Assembly: GCF_014204895.1 (NCBI RefSeq)
Contig: NZ_JACHMF010000001.1
Coordinates: 6,200,001 to 6,264,000 of the forward strand
Direction of reading: 5' to 3'
Origin: Paractinoplanes abujensis
Lineage (GTDB): Bacteria > Actinomycetota > Actinomycetes > Mycobacteriales > Micromonosporaceae
Length of the DNA stretch: 64,000 bases
Positions 53,338-61,209 of this stretch are shown here, piece after piece; position 1 is the first letter of the stretch, and each line of letters starts with the position of its first letter. The position numbers were made by a program, and so were the translations under genes. The notes under the pieces were generated by a model. That model did no database searches and had not been told where the DNA came from. It saw only the letters and a list, made by a program, of their open reading frames with translations.

Positions 53338-54663
53338 TTACCTCCCTGCGGGGTTGTACCGGACCACCTGCTGAGTGTCGCGCAGAACCGAGCGCAGCGC
53401 CGCCAGGTCGCCCTCGATCACCCCGGCCGCGCGCGCCTGCACCAGCAGGTTGCCGAGCGCGGTGGCCTCGACCGGGCCGGCCAGCACCGGCAGCCCGCAG
53501 GCGTCCGCGGTGAGCTGGCACAACAGCTCGTTGCGGGCGCCGCCGCCGACGATGTGCACCGCGTCGACGTGCCGGCCGGAGAGCTCCTGGGCCTGCTCCA
53601 CTGCCTTCTTGTGAGCCAGCGCCAGACTGTCCACGATGCACCGGGTCAGCCGGGCCGGGCTGGTGTCCGCGGGCAACCCGGCCGCCCGGGCGACGCGCTC
53701 GGCCATGTTTCCGGGCGGCAGGAAGGCCGGGTCGTCGATGTCGATCAGCACCGGCTTCTCCCGCGACGCCTGCCGCAACAGGTCACCGATGTCGGGCGAA
53801 CCCCATTCGCGCATGCATTCCTGCAGCGGCCAGAGTCCCATCACATTGCGCAGATAACGGATCGTGCCGTCGACGCCGCCCTCGTTGGTGAAGTTGGCTT
53901 TCCGCGATTCCGGGCCGAGCACCGGGTGCGTCAGTTCGAGCCCGACCAGCGACCACGTGCCGCACGAGATGTATGCGAAGTTCTCCCCGTCGGCGGGCAC
54001 CCCCACGACCGCCGACGCGGTGTCGTGCGAGCCGACCGCCACGACTTTCGCTTTTTCGTACTCGCCGATCGTCTCGCCCGGTCGGCGGATCGGCGGCAGG
54101 CTCAGTCCCAGCCCCGAGGTCAAAGGCGCAGACCATTCCCGCGTACGCACGTCGAGCAGCCCGGTGGTCGACGCGTTGGTGTACTCGGCGCCGATCTCGC
54201 CGGTCAGCCAATAGGCCAGCAGATCGGGGATGAGCAGCATCTGCCGGGCCATCGCGAATTGCGGCGTCTCCTGCGCGGCGGCCAGCTGATAGATCGTGTT
54301 GAACGGCAGTTTCTGCAGGCCGTTGATCTCGTACAGCTGCTCGTCGGAGATGTCGAGCCGCACATTGTCGGTGCGGCTGTCGCGATAGTGCACGGGATTG
54401 CCGAGCAATGCACCGCCGGCGTCGAGCAGGCCGTAGTCGACCGCCCAGGAGTCGATCCCGATGCTGTCGACCGGGCCCGCCTTCTCGATTCCCTTCAGCA
54501 CTTCGCGATAGAGGCCCAAGATGTCCCAGTGCAGACTCCGGGTGCGCACCGGCTCGTTGGCGAACCGATGCGTTTCCTCCAGCTTCAGGCCTTTGTCGTG
54601 AACGCGGCCGACCATGACGCGCCCGCTGGACGCGCCGAGGTCGACCGCGGCGAAGGTCCTCAT
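53338..54663 (-). CDS. rhaB: Rhamnulokinase (FGGY family)
   Basis: 441 residues from ATG 54663 (TGATG overlap with the aldolase stop); GTG 54666 also in frame. Sugar-kinase features: AAVDLGASSGRVMVG, IGIDSWAVDYGLLDAGG, YRDSRTD, SHDTASAVVGVP, and the C-terminal VHIVGGGARNELLCQLTADA. The RhaB-type FAAVDLGASSGR and HYRDSRT fit rhamnulokinase. Phosphorylates L-rhamnulose at O1. Confidence 0.9.
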   Translation of the reverse strand: MRTFAAVDLGASSGRVMVGRVHDKGLKLEETHRFANEPVRTRSLHWDILGLYREVLKGIEKAGPVDSIGIDSWAVDYGLLDAGGALLGNPVHYRDSRTDNVRLDISDEQLYEINGLQKLPFNTIYQLAAAQETPQFAMARQMLLIPDLLAYWLTGEIGAEYTNASTTGLLDVRTREWSAPLTSGLGLSLPPIRRPGETIGEYEKAKVVAVGSHDTASAVVGVPADGENFAYISCGTWSLVGLELTHPVLGPESRKANFTNEGGVDGTIRYLRNVMGLWPLQECMREWGSPDIGDLLRQASREKPVLIDIDDPAFLPPGNMAERVARAAGLPADTSPARLTRCIVDSLALAHKKAVEQAQELSGRHVDAVHIVGGGARNELLCQLTADACGLPVLAGPVEATALGNLLVQARAAGVIEGDLAALRSVLRDTQQVVRYNPAGR

Positions 54664-56693
54664 CACCGCAGGAAGGCCGCGGCCACGCCGGCGTCGACCG
54701 GGATGTGCAGGCCGGTCGTGTGGGTGAGGTCGCCCCCGGTCAGCGCGAACACCGCGTTGGCCACGTGCTCCGGCAGCACCTCCCGCTTGAGCAGGGTGCG
54801 CTGCGCGTAGTACTCGCCCAGCTTCTCCTCCGGCACGCCGTAGACCGCGGCCCGCTTGGCGCCCCAGCCGCCCGCGAAGATGCCGGACCCGCGCACCACA
54901 CCGTCCGGGTTGATGCCGTTGACCCGTACGCCGTAAGCCCCCAGCTCGGCCGCGAGCAGGCGCACCTGGTGGGCCTGGTCGGCCTTGGTCGCGCCGTACG
55001 CCACGTTGTTGGGCCCGGCGAAGATCGAGTTCTTGCTGGAGATGTAGATGATGTCGCCGCCCAGGCCCTGCGCGACCAGGATGCGGGCGGCCTCGCGGGA
55101 CACCAGGAACGAGCCCTTGGCCATCACGTCGTGCTGCAGGTCCCAGTCCTGCTCGGTCGTTTCCAGCAGCGGCTTCGAGATGGACAGGCCGGCGTTGTTG
55201 ACGACCAGGTCGACGCCGCCGAACGTGGTGACCGCTTCCCGCAGGGAGGCCTTGATCGAGTCGGCGCTGGTCACATCAGCGGTCACGGCGAGGGCGACGT
55301 CGCTGCCGCCGATCTCGTCCGCTGTCCGCTGCGCGGCTTCCGCGTCCCGGTCGGCGACGACCACGCAAGCGCCCTCGGCGGCCAGGCGCAGGGCGATCGC
55401 GCGGCCGATGCCCGAGCCGCCACCGGTCACGTACGCGATCCGGGTCGCCAGCGGCTTCGGCTTGGGCATGCGCTGAAGCTTGGCCTCCTCGAGCGCCCAG
55501 TACTCGATCCGGAACTTCTCGGCCTCGTCGATCGGCGCGTACGTCGACACCGACTCGGCGCCGCGCATCACGTTGATCGCGTTGACGTAGAACTCGCCGG
55601 CCACCCGCGCGGTCTGCTTGTTGGCCCCGAACGAGAACATGCCCACGCCGGGCACCAGCACGATGGCCGGGTCGGCGCCGCGGATGGCCGGGCTGTCCGC
55701 CGTGGCGTGCCGGTCGTAGTAGCCGCGGTAGTCCGCGCGGTACGCCTCGTGCAGCTCCTTGGCCCGGGCCACGACCTCGTCGAGCGGGGCGCCGGGCGCG
55801 GTGTCCAGCACCATCGGCTTGACCTTGGTGCGCAGGAAGTGGTCGGGGCAGGAGGTGCCCTTCTCGGCCAGCTCGCCGAGGCGCTCGCTGTTCACGAAGT
55901 CGAGCACGACGTCACTGTCCGTATAGTGTCCGACTTGCGCGCGATCGGTGGACGCGAGACCCCGCAGAACCGGGAAGAGGGCGGCCGCCCGCTCGTCCCG
56001 CTCCGTTTTGGACAGCGATTCGACGACCGCAGCGCCGAACGGATCGCGGCGACCGTTCTGCTCCAGATAGCGCGCGGCCCGCTCGATGATCTCGACCGAG
56101 TTGCGCTCGCACTCCTCGCTGGTCGCGCCCCACGCCGTGATCCCGTGCCCGCCCAGGACGACGCCGATGGCCTGCGGGTTGGCCTTCTGCACGGCGGCGA
56201 TGTCGAGCCCTAGCTGGAAGCCGGGCCGGCGCCACGGCACCCACAGCACCCGGTCGCCGAAGATCTCCTTGGTCAGCGCCGGCCCGTCGGCCGCGGTGGC
56301 GATCGCGATGCCCGAGTCGGGGTGCAGGTGATCGACGTGCGCGACCTCGACCAGGCCGTGCATCGCGGTGTCGATCGACGGGGCCGCGCCACCCCGGCCG
56401 TGCAGGCAATAGTCGAACGCGGCGACCATTTCGTCCTCGCGCTCGACGCCCGGGTAGGTGCCGGTGAGGGCCCGCAGCCGGTCCAGGCGGAGCACGGCCA
56501 GGCCGTTCTCGGTGAGGGTGCCGAGGTCGCCCCCGGAGCCCTTGACCCACAACAGATCGGCCGGCTCGCCGGTGACCGGGTCGGTCTCGGTGCCCTTGGC
56601 CGAGGTGTTGCCACCTGCGTAATTGGTGTTGCGCGGGTCGGCGCCCAGCCGGTTGCTGCGCTCGAGGAGGTCACGCACTGCGGGGTTCGTCAT
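54663..56693 (-). CDS. Bifunctional rhamnulose-1-phosphate aldolase / L-lactaldehyde dehydrogenase
   Basis: 676 residues. The N-terminal class II aldolase/adducin domain (1 to ~400) has NTNYAGGNTSAKG, DHLHPDSGIAIATA and VLGGHGITAWG. The C-terminal SDR domain has YVTGGGSGIGRAIALRLAAE, NNAGLSISKPLLE, SSKNSIFAGPNNVAYGATKA and a conserved end. This is the RhaEW/RhaD-like fusion of actinobacterial and other rhamnose pathways, splitting rhamnulose-1-P into DHAP and L-lactaldehyde and oxidising the latter. First gene of the operon; a LacI-type operator lies just upstream. Confidence 0.94.
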   Translation of the reverse strand: MTNPAVRDLLERSNRLGADPRNTNYAGGNTSAKGTETDPVTGEPADLLWVKGSGGDLGTLTENGLAVLRLDRLRALTGTYPGVEREDEMVAAFDYCLHGRGGAAPSIDTAMHGLVEVAHVDHLHPDSGIAIATAADGPALTKEIFGDRVLWVPWRRPGFQLGLDIAAVQKANPQAIGVVLGGHGITAWGATSEECERNSVEIIERAARYLEQNGRRDPFGAAVVESLSKTERDERAAALFPVLRGLASTDRAQVGHYTDSDVVLDFVNSERLGELAEKGTSCPDHFLRTKVKPMVLDTAPGAPLDEVVARAKELHEAYRADYRGYYDRHATADSPAIRGADPAIVLVPGVGMFSFGANKQTARVAGEFYVNAINVMRGAESVSTYAPIDEAEKFRIEYWALEEAKLQRMPKPKPLATRIAYVTGGGSGIGRAIALRLAAEGACVVVADRDAEAAQRTADEIGGSDVALAVTADVTSADSIKASLREAVTTFGGVDLVVNNAGLSISKPLLETTEQDWDLQHDVMAKGSFLVSREAARILVAQGLGGDIIYISSKNSIFAGPNNVAYGATKADQAHQVRLLAAELGAYGVRVNGINPDGVVRGSGIFAGGWGAKRAAVYGVPEEKLGEYYAQRTLLKREVLPEHVANAVFALTGGDLTHTTGLHIPVDAGVAAAFLR

Positions 56694-56723
56694 GGTGTCC
56701 TTCGCGCTCTTTTCGCGGCGTCG

Positions 56724-56735
56724 TGAAACGTTTCA
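56724..56735. promoter_or_regulatory. LacI-type operator TGAAACGTTTCA before the rhamnose operon
   Basis: Perfect 12-bp palindrome 31 nt upstream of the bifunctional aldolase start. The same pattern with a central A (TGAAACATTTCA) occurs twice before the sugar importer at 61144 and 61164. Probably bound by the LacI regulator at 59890-60927. Confidence 0.75.
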
Positions 56736-56928
56736 TTGATTGCCGACAGGTTACGGCCCGGCACCACTGGTGGTCAAGATGCTCAGCTCTCCCAGCCGTC
56801 GTACAGGCGCTATACAGCACATGGCCCGGGAGTACGCGAAAGGCCCCGAACCGTTGCGCCACTCCGTTTCAGTTCGAGATGATGCATCGTGTCCATCGGA
56901 CGAAACGGTCACATCCGTGCCGTTCGGC

Positions 56929-56946
56929 CGACCCCCGAAGGGGTCG
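56929..56946. promoter_or_regulatory. Short GNRA-loop-like hairpin in the divergent intergenic region
   Basis: CGACCCC / GGGGTCG with a CGAA loop, in the ~410-nt gap between the rhamnose operon and the Roadblock genes. Function unknown. The rest of the gap shows only a GATAAT (57049-57054) as a possible -10 for the plus-strand genes. Confidence 0.3.
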
Positions 56947-57103
56947 TCCGATCAGGGGACCGCGATCTTTGGCTTGACCTGCGCGGATTGCTCGCCTCAT
57001 CACTGCTGAACGCCTGCCCGTCGTGCCAAGGTTGGCGCCGATAATCCTCACGGGTCCCGACCTCGTGACCGATAGTGACGGCACACGAGAAGGAGGAAGA
57101 AAA

Positions 57104-57475
57104 ATGGCGAACATCGAGACTTCCCTCAAGGAAGCCATGACGATCGAGGGCGCGATCGGCGTTGCCCTCGTCGACTACACCAGCGGCCTGACGCTCGGTG
57201 TCATGGGCGGCGGCCTCAACATGGACATGAACATCGCCGCCGCGGGTAACACCGACGTGATCCGGGCCAAGGTACGCACCCTCGAAATGCTGGGCCTGGC
57301 CGACTCGATCGAGGACATCCTGATCACCCTCGACAGCCAGTACCACCTGATCCGCCTGCTCCAGGGTCGCGGCAACGAGGCGTTCTTCCTCTACCTGGCG
57401 CTGAACAAGAACCGCGCCAACCTGGGCCTGGCCCGGCACCAGCTGCGTAAGATCGAATCGGAGCTCGACGTATGA
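57104..57475 (+). CDS. Roadblock/LC7-domain protein 1
   Basis: 123 residues, ATG 57104 with AAGGAGGAAG just upstream. Roadblock fold: GAIGVALVDYTSGLTLGVMG, then MDMNIAAAGNTDVIRAKVRT and DILITLDSQYHLIRLLQGR. MglB/LC7-like proteins act as GTPase regulators or scaffolds. No GTPase is adjacent. The stop overlaps the next ATG (ATGA). Confidence 0.8.
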   Translation: MANIETSLKEAMTIEGAIGVALVDYTSGLTLGVMGGGLNMDMNIAAAGNTDVIRAKVRTLEMLGLADSIEDILITLDSQYHLIRLLQGRGNEAFFLYLALNKNRANLGLARHQLRKIESELDV

Positions 57476-57918
57476 CAGCCGTTGACGACACCGGACTCGG
57501 CATCCGAAGCACCACCCAGCTGATCGGCGACGCCGTCAAGCAGTTCCGCGCCCAGGTGCCCGAGTGCGTCGGCGCCGGCCTGGTCGACATGTCCACCGGC
57601 ATGCTCCTGGCCGCGGACACGCTCGACGAGCACCCCGGCGAGGTGCTGGACCTGCTCGCCGCAGCCACGTTCGACCTGTTCCAGGGGCGCAACGTGGTCA
57701 TGATCGAGGACATCTTCAAGGCCCGCTACGGCGTGCTCGACGACCGCCACTACTTCCAGGAATTCATGGCGCAGAGCGACTCGCACGTACACGTCTTCCT
57801 GCGGAGCTACAACCAGGACATCGCCGCCGTCGTGGTCGCCCGCAAGACCGCGAACACGGGCATGATCCTGACGCAGTCCCGCCTCGTCATGAAGCAGCTG
57901 GACGCCGGCCTCAATTGA
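57472..57918 (+). CDS. Roadblock/LC7-domain protein 2
   Basis: 148 residues in ATGA overlap with the previous gene. Roadblock core VGAGLVDMSTGMLLAADTLD and FLRSYNQDIAAVVVARKTAN. Paralogous to its neighbours, with an N-terminal extension. Stop/start TGATG with the third gene. Confidence 0.78.
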   Translation: MTAVDDTGLGIRSTTQLIGDAVKQFRAQVPECVGAGLVDMSTGMLLAADTLDEHPGEVLDLLAAATFDLFQGRNVVMIEDIFKARYGVLDDRHYFQEFMAQSDSHVHVFLRSYNQDIAAVVVARKTANTGMILTQSRLVMKQLDAGLN

Positions 57919-58544
57919 TGATCGTGCCGCCGCTGACGGAGGCGCTGGGCATCCCCGGCGCCCACGCGGTGTCTCTGCTGGACCCCGACGGTCCCAGAGT
58001 GCTGTGGTGGGCGGGTGAGACAGCGCCGACCGACCAGGAGTCCGCCGCCGCCGTCACGCTCGCCGCGGCGGCGGCCGGTCTCGTGCTGCTGGACGGAAAC
58101 GGCGGCGACGAGCTCAGCGACATCCTGCTCACCAGCGCGGACGCCTTCCACGTCGTACGGCTGGTGGGTTCGGACCTGCCGCTGGTCGCCCACCTGACCC
58201 TGCGCCGGGCCGGCGCCAACCTGGCGATGGCCCGGCGGGAGTTCGGCACCATGCTGGCGGCGTACGCCCGCGAACTGGCCCCCGCACCCACCGACGGCAC
58301 CCCGGCGCTCGGCTCCTCGCTCGACCTGACCCTCGTCCCCCGAGACCTCGGCGGCGGCACCGTCGACCTCAGCGACGCCATCAAGGTCCCCGACACCCCC
58401 GAAGGACTACTGCCCCGGCGACACCGTCTCGACCAGCCCGAGACGGACGAAGAAGCCTCAGACCTGCTCAGTCTGCTCGGCCGCCCGTACGTGACGGACG
58501 ATGCAGTATTGGACCGCGTGCTGGTCGCCCTCCGCGCGTTGTAA
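57918..58544 (+). CDS. Roadblock-like protein 3 with a C-terminal extension
   Basis: 208 residues, starting at ATG 57918 in a TGATG overlap. The N-terminal ~115 residues are Roadblock-like (SLLDPDGPRVLWWAGETAPT, DAFHVVRLVGSDLPLVAHLT). A ~95-residue polar C-terminus follows, ending in DLLSLLGRPYVTDDAVLDRV. No known domain in the extension. Confidence 0.7.
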   Translation: MIVPPLTEALGIPGAHAVSLLDPDGPRVLWWAGETAPTDQESAAAVTLAAAAAGLVLLDGNGGDELSDILLTSADAFHVVRLVGSDLPLVAHLTLRRAGANLAMARREFGTMLAAYARELAPAPTDGTPALGSSLDLTLVPRDLGGGTVDLSDAIKVPDTPEGLLPRRHRLDQPETDEEASDLLSLLGRPYVTDDAVLDRVLVALRAL

Positions 58545-58658
58545 CTCCGCACCGCGTGCCGGGCGTCCTTGTGCGCGCCGCTTTTTTGCGCACCGCTTCT
58601 CTGCGCATCGTAAGACCGCTCCACCCCCTCCGCAGGCCCCCCACACCTGGAGAAAGAC

Positions 58659-59069
58659 GTGCAACCCTCCGACCCGTTCCAGGCCGTCCGCGCCGAAATC
58701 GCTGCCCTGCGGCACCAGGTCACCGGGGTACGCGGCTGCGTCATCGCCGGAGTCGACGGCCTGCTGATCCTGCACGACACCGTGGCCGGCCCCGAACCTC
58801 ACGACATCGCCGCCCTGGCCGCGGGCGCCCACGGCATCAGCCGCACCTGCGGGGCCGCCCTCAACCAGGGCACGTTCCAAGAAGTGACGATCCGCAACCA
58901 GGGCGGCTACCTGTCCGTCTACGCCGTGGGCGACCTCGCCCTGCTGGCCGTGATCGGCGACAGCGGGCTGAACATCGCCCGCCTGCACCTGGAGGCGCGC
59001 CCCGTCACCACCCGACTGGGCAGCCTGCTCCGCATCCAGACCGTGGAACCGTCGGGCTACTTCAGCTAG
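58659..59069 (+). CDS. Roadblock/LC7-domain protein 4
   Basis: 136 residues, GTG 58659 with GGAGAAAG upstream. GVRGCVIAGVDGLLILHDTV and LSVYAVGDLALLAVIGDSGL are Roadblock-like. The fourth paralogue of the cluster, after a 114-nt gap. Confidence 0.8.
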   Translation: MQPSDPFQAVRAEIAALRHQVTGVRGCVIAGVDGLLILHDTVAGPEPHDIAALAAGAHGISRTCGAALNQGTFQEVTIRNQGGYLSVYAVGDLALLAVIGDSGLNIARLHLEARPVTTRLGSLLRIQTVEPSGYFS

Positions 59070-59193
59070 CCCCGGCCCCGCCGCCGATCTTGCTCGGCTC
59101 GGCCCCGCATATGGCCCACCCTCCACGGGGGTCCACCGCCACTGCCCATTATCCCGGAACCCGCTGATCAACGGGCGCCGACAGCGGTCAGCC

Positions 59194-59219
59194 TGTGGAC
59201 AACCCGGGATTGTGGATAA
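59194..59219. promoter_or_regulatory. Pair of DnaA-box-like sites
   Basis: TGTGGACAA (59194-59202, complement TTGTCCACA) and TGTGGATAA (59211-59219, complement TTATCCACA), starts 17 bp apart, same orientation, downstream of the Roadblock cluster. The second is a perfect DnaA box, the first a one-base variant. Confidence 0.45.
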
Positions 59220-59239
59220 CGCGAACTGGCTTATGCCCA

Positions 59240-59272
59240 GGCCGCGGCGTTTCGGGACGCCGCGGCCTTTTT
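59240..59272 (+). terminator. Strong intrinsic terminator
   Basis: GGCCGCGGCGT / ACGCCGCGGCC perfect 11-bp stem, 6-nt TTCGGG loop, then TTTTT (59268-59272). Ends the Roadblock transcription unit on the plus strand. Confidence 0.85.
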
Positions 59273-59889
59273 GGTTGCCCGCTCCGCCACGGCGGGACAC
59301 GGACGTTGAAGACGCGCTCGACCGGCTGCGCACCAGCAGGCGGGGCCGGCGATCGAACGGGCCGACTGGTGGTGGGTGACCGGGACCCGTGCCGTCCGAG
59401 AGCTCACCGCCTGCGCCTCGTCGATCCACGAGCTGCGGAGCGGGCGAAGTGGGCGGGCCGATGAGCAGGCGGGCCAGCAGCAGGGCAGGCCGCGAGCTGA
59501 GGGGCCCGCAAGCTGAGCGGGCCAACCGAAAAGGCGGCCGATGGCGAAGCTGGTGGGCGGGTAGAGCTGGTTAACGGATAGAAGCAGCCTGGTAGGCGAC
59601 AGGCGCGGACGGGTAGGACCGACAGCGGGTCGGGCGTACAGGTACTGGCCAACGAGCGACAGGGCGGCGGGCGACCCCGGCCGCCGGAAACCGGCCGGCG
59701 GGCAGGAGCTGGTCGGCGGGCACGACCTGATCGGCGGGCAGGACCTGGTCGGTGGCGATGAGCTCGGTGGACACGAGCTGGACGACAGATGCAAGCCGGA
59801 CAAAAGCGCAAGCCGGACGCAGGCGAATATCACCGACAGGCGAACCGGCCTGAGGCGCGATCGACGGCGGGCAGGAGCCGGGCCGCCGT
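59273..59889. other. Gene-free low-complexity region
   Basis: 617 bp with no supported gene. The part around 59700-59775 is made of degenerate ~18-bp units (CTGGTCGGCGGGCA-type), which on the minus strand read as (A)DQVLPADQVVPADQ. Several short open frames lack ribosome-binding sites. Confidence 0.5.
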
Positions 59890-60927
59890 TCAGAGGGCGC
59901 GCCCCCGGCTGACCGTGGACGAGCGGGCGACCAGTTCCGGCGTGAACTGCAGCTGCTGGTGCCGGTGATCCGGGTTTGTGGCCTCGTCCAATACCAGGTG
60001 CGCCGCGGCGCGGCCCAGTTCCTGGCGGGGCTGGCGGACCGAGGTCAGCGGCACGGCGGCCGCCGCGGCGAACTCGATGTCGTCGAAGCCGACGATGGCC
60101 AGGTCGTCGGGGACGCGCAGGCCGGCCCCGATGCTTTGTTGCAGCAGGCCCAACGCGAGCAGGTCGTTGGCGCAGAACGCGGCCGTGGGGCGGCGCCGCG
60201 CGGGCAGGCCGGCCAGCCGCTCCCCCGCCGAACGGCCCTCGGCCACGGTCAGCGCTTCGGTCGGCAGGTAGATCAGGTCGTCGGGGTCGCGGCCGAGTGA
60301 CTGCCAGATCTCGCGGGCGCCTTGCAGACGTTCCCCCACTTGGCCCAGCGAGTCGGGGCCGCCCACGAAAGCGACCCGGGTGTGCCCCTGCTCGGCCAGG
60401 TGTTCGACCGCGATGCGGCCACCCAGCACGTCGTCGACGGAGACCGAGCAGCAGCTGTCGGCGCCGCGCACCCGGTCGACGATCACCAGGGGGACGCCGC
60501 GCCGGGAGAGCTCGTCGAGGTGGGCCGCGGCCGGGTCGACGGGGGTGATCAGGATGCCTTGCACCCGCTGCTGGAGCAGCCGGTCGAGGTGCACCTCTTC
60601 GCGGGCCGAGCGACTGTTGCTGTTGCAGATGAACAGCGACAAGTCGGCGTCCTCGGCGGCGTTTTCGATGCCCTGCGCCACGTCGTGGAAGAACGGGTTG
60701 GTGCCGTCGAGCATCACGTACGCCAGGGTGCGGCTCGTGCCGGCTCGCAACTGGCGGGCTGATTCGTTGCGTACGAAACCCAGCTCGGCCATGGCCCGCT
60801 CGACCCGCTCACGGGTGCGTGCGCTCACCACTTCGGGGCGGTTCATCACGTTGGAGACGGTGCCCAGCGAGACACCGGCGGCCGCGGCCACATCCTTGAC
60901 GGACGGCGTCCTGCCGTTCAGCACCAA
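59890..60927 (-). CDS. LacI-family repressor of the rhamnose regulon
   Basis: 345 residues from GTG 60927, AGGAGGT 6 nt upstream. N-terminal HTH SVKDVAAAAGVSLGTVSNVM then NRPEVVSARTRERVERAMAE. The effector domain is LacI/PBP-like (LSLFICNSNSRSAREEVHLD, GFDDIEFAAAAAVPLTSVRQ). Divergent from the importer genes, with TGAAACRTTTCA palindromes in the shared region and before the aldolase operon. L-rhamnose or its phosphate is the likely inducer (inference). Confidence 0.9.
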   Translation of the reverse strand: MVLNGRTPSVKDVAAAAGVSLGTVSNVMNRPEVVSARTRERVERAMAELGFVRNESARQLRAGTSRTLAYVMLDGTNPFFHDVAQGIENAAEDADLSLFICNSNSRSAREEVHLDRLLQQRVQGILITPVDPAAAHLDELSRRGVPLVIVDRVRGADSCCSVSVDDVLGGRIAVEHLAEQGHTRVAFVGGPDSLGQVGERLQGAREIWQSLGRDPDDLIYLPTEALTVAEGRSAGERLAGLPARRRPTAAFCANDLLALGLLQQSIGAGLRVPDDLAIVGFDDIEFAAAAAVPLTSVRQPRQELGRAAAHLVLDEATNPDHRHQQLQFTPELVARSSTVSRGRAL

Positions 60928-61022
60928 GACCTCCTGAGCGGGGTGTAGCGGGCCGGGGATCGCAAACTTTTACCAGGTCGGCCGCCGGGACGAGCCCCGG
61001 CCGCGCCGTGCCGCGCCGTCTT

Positions 61023-61034
61023 TGAAACGTTGAA
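61023..61034. promoter_or_regulatory. Degenerate operator copy near the lacI-type gene
   Basis: TGAAACGTTGAA, 9 of 12 matches to TGAAACGTTTCA, about 100 bp upstream of the LacI gene start. A second partial match (GTTTCT-containing) lies at about 61078-61090. Could serve autoregulation. Confidence 0.35.
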
Positions 61035-61143
61035 GCCGCATCTTACGGCACTGGACGGTCGCGCGACGGCCGTGTTTCCACAACGTTTCTGGCCAACGCT
61101 TGACAGGTGTGATCGGGGCCACCTACGTTCGTCTCACCGCTCA

Positions 61144-61155
61144 TGAAACATTTCA
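61144..61155. promoter_or_regulatory. LacI-type operator 1 of the importer promoter
   Basis: TGAAACATTTCA, one of two copies 20 bp apart (start to start) upstream of the sugar importer. About two helical turns of spacing favours cooperative binding. Confidence 0.75.
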
Positions 61156-61163
61156 ACAGCTAT

Positions 61164-61175
61164 TGAAACATTTCA
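61164..61175. promoter_or_regulatory. LacI-type operator 2 of the importer promoter
   Basis: TGAAACATTTCA within the 14-bp palindrome TTGAAACATTTCAA (61163-61176), 34 nt before the GTG of the ATPase gene. Confidence 0.75.
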
Positions 61176-61209
61176 AGTATTGTTCCCACAAGCGACGTGG
61201 AGGTGGCTC

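Noticed and set aside
59571..59774. 67-residue minus-strand frame with ADQV repeats
   Set aside because: No ribosome-binding site, and the pattern follows DNA repeats rather than a protein family.
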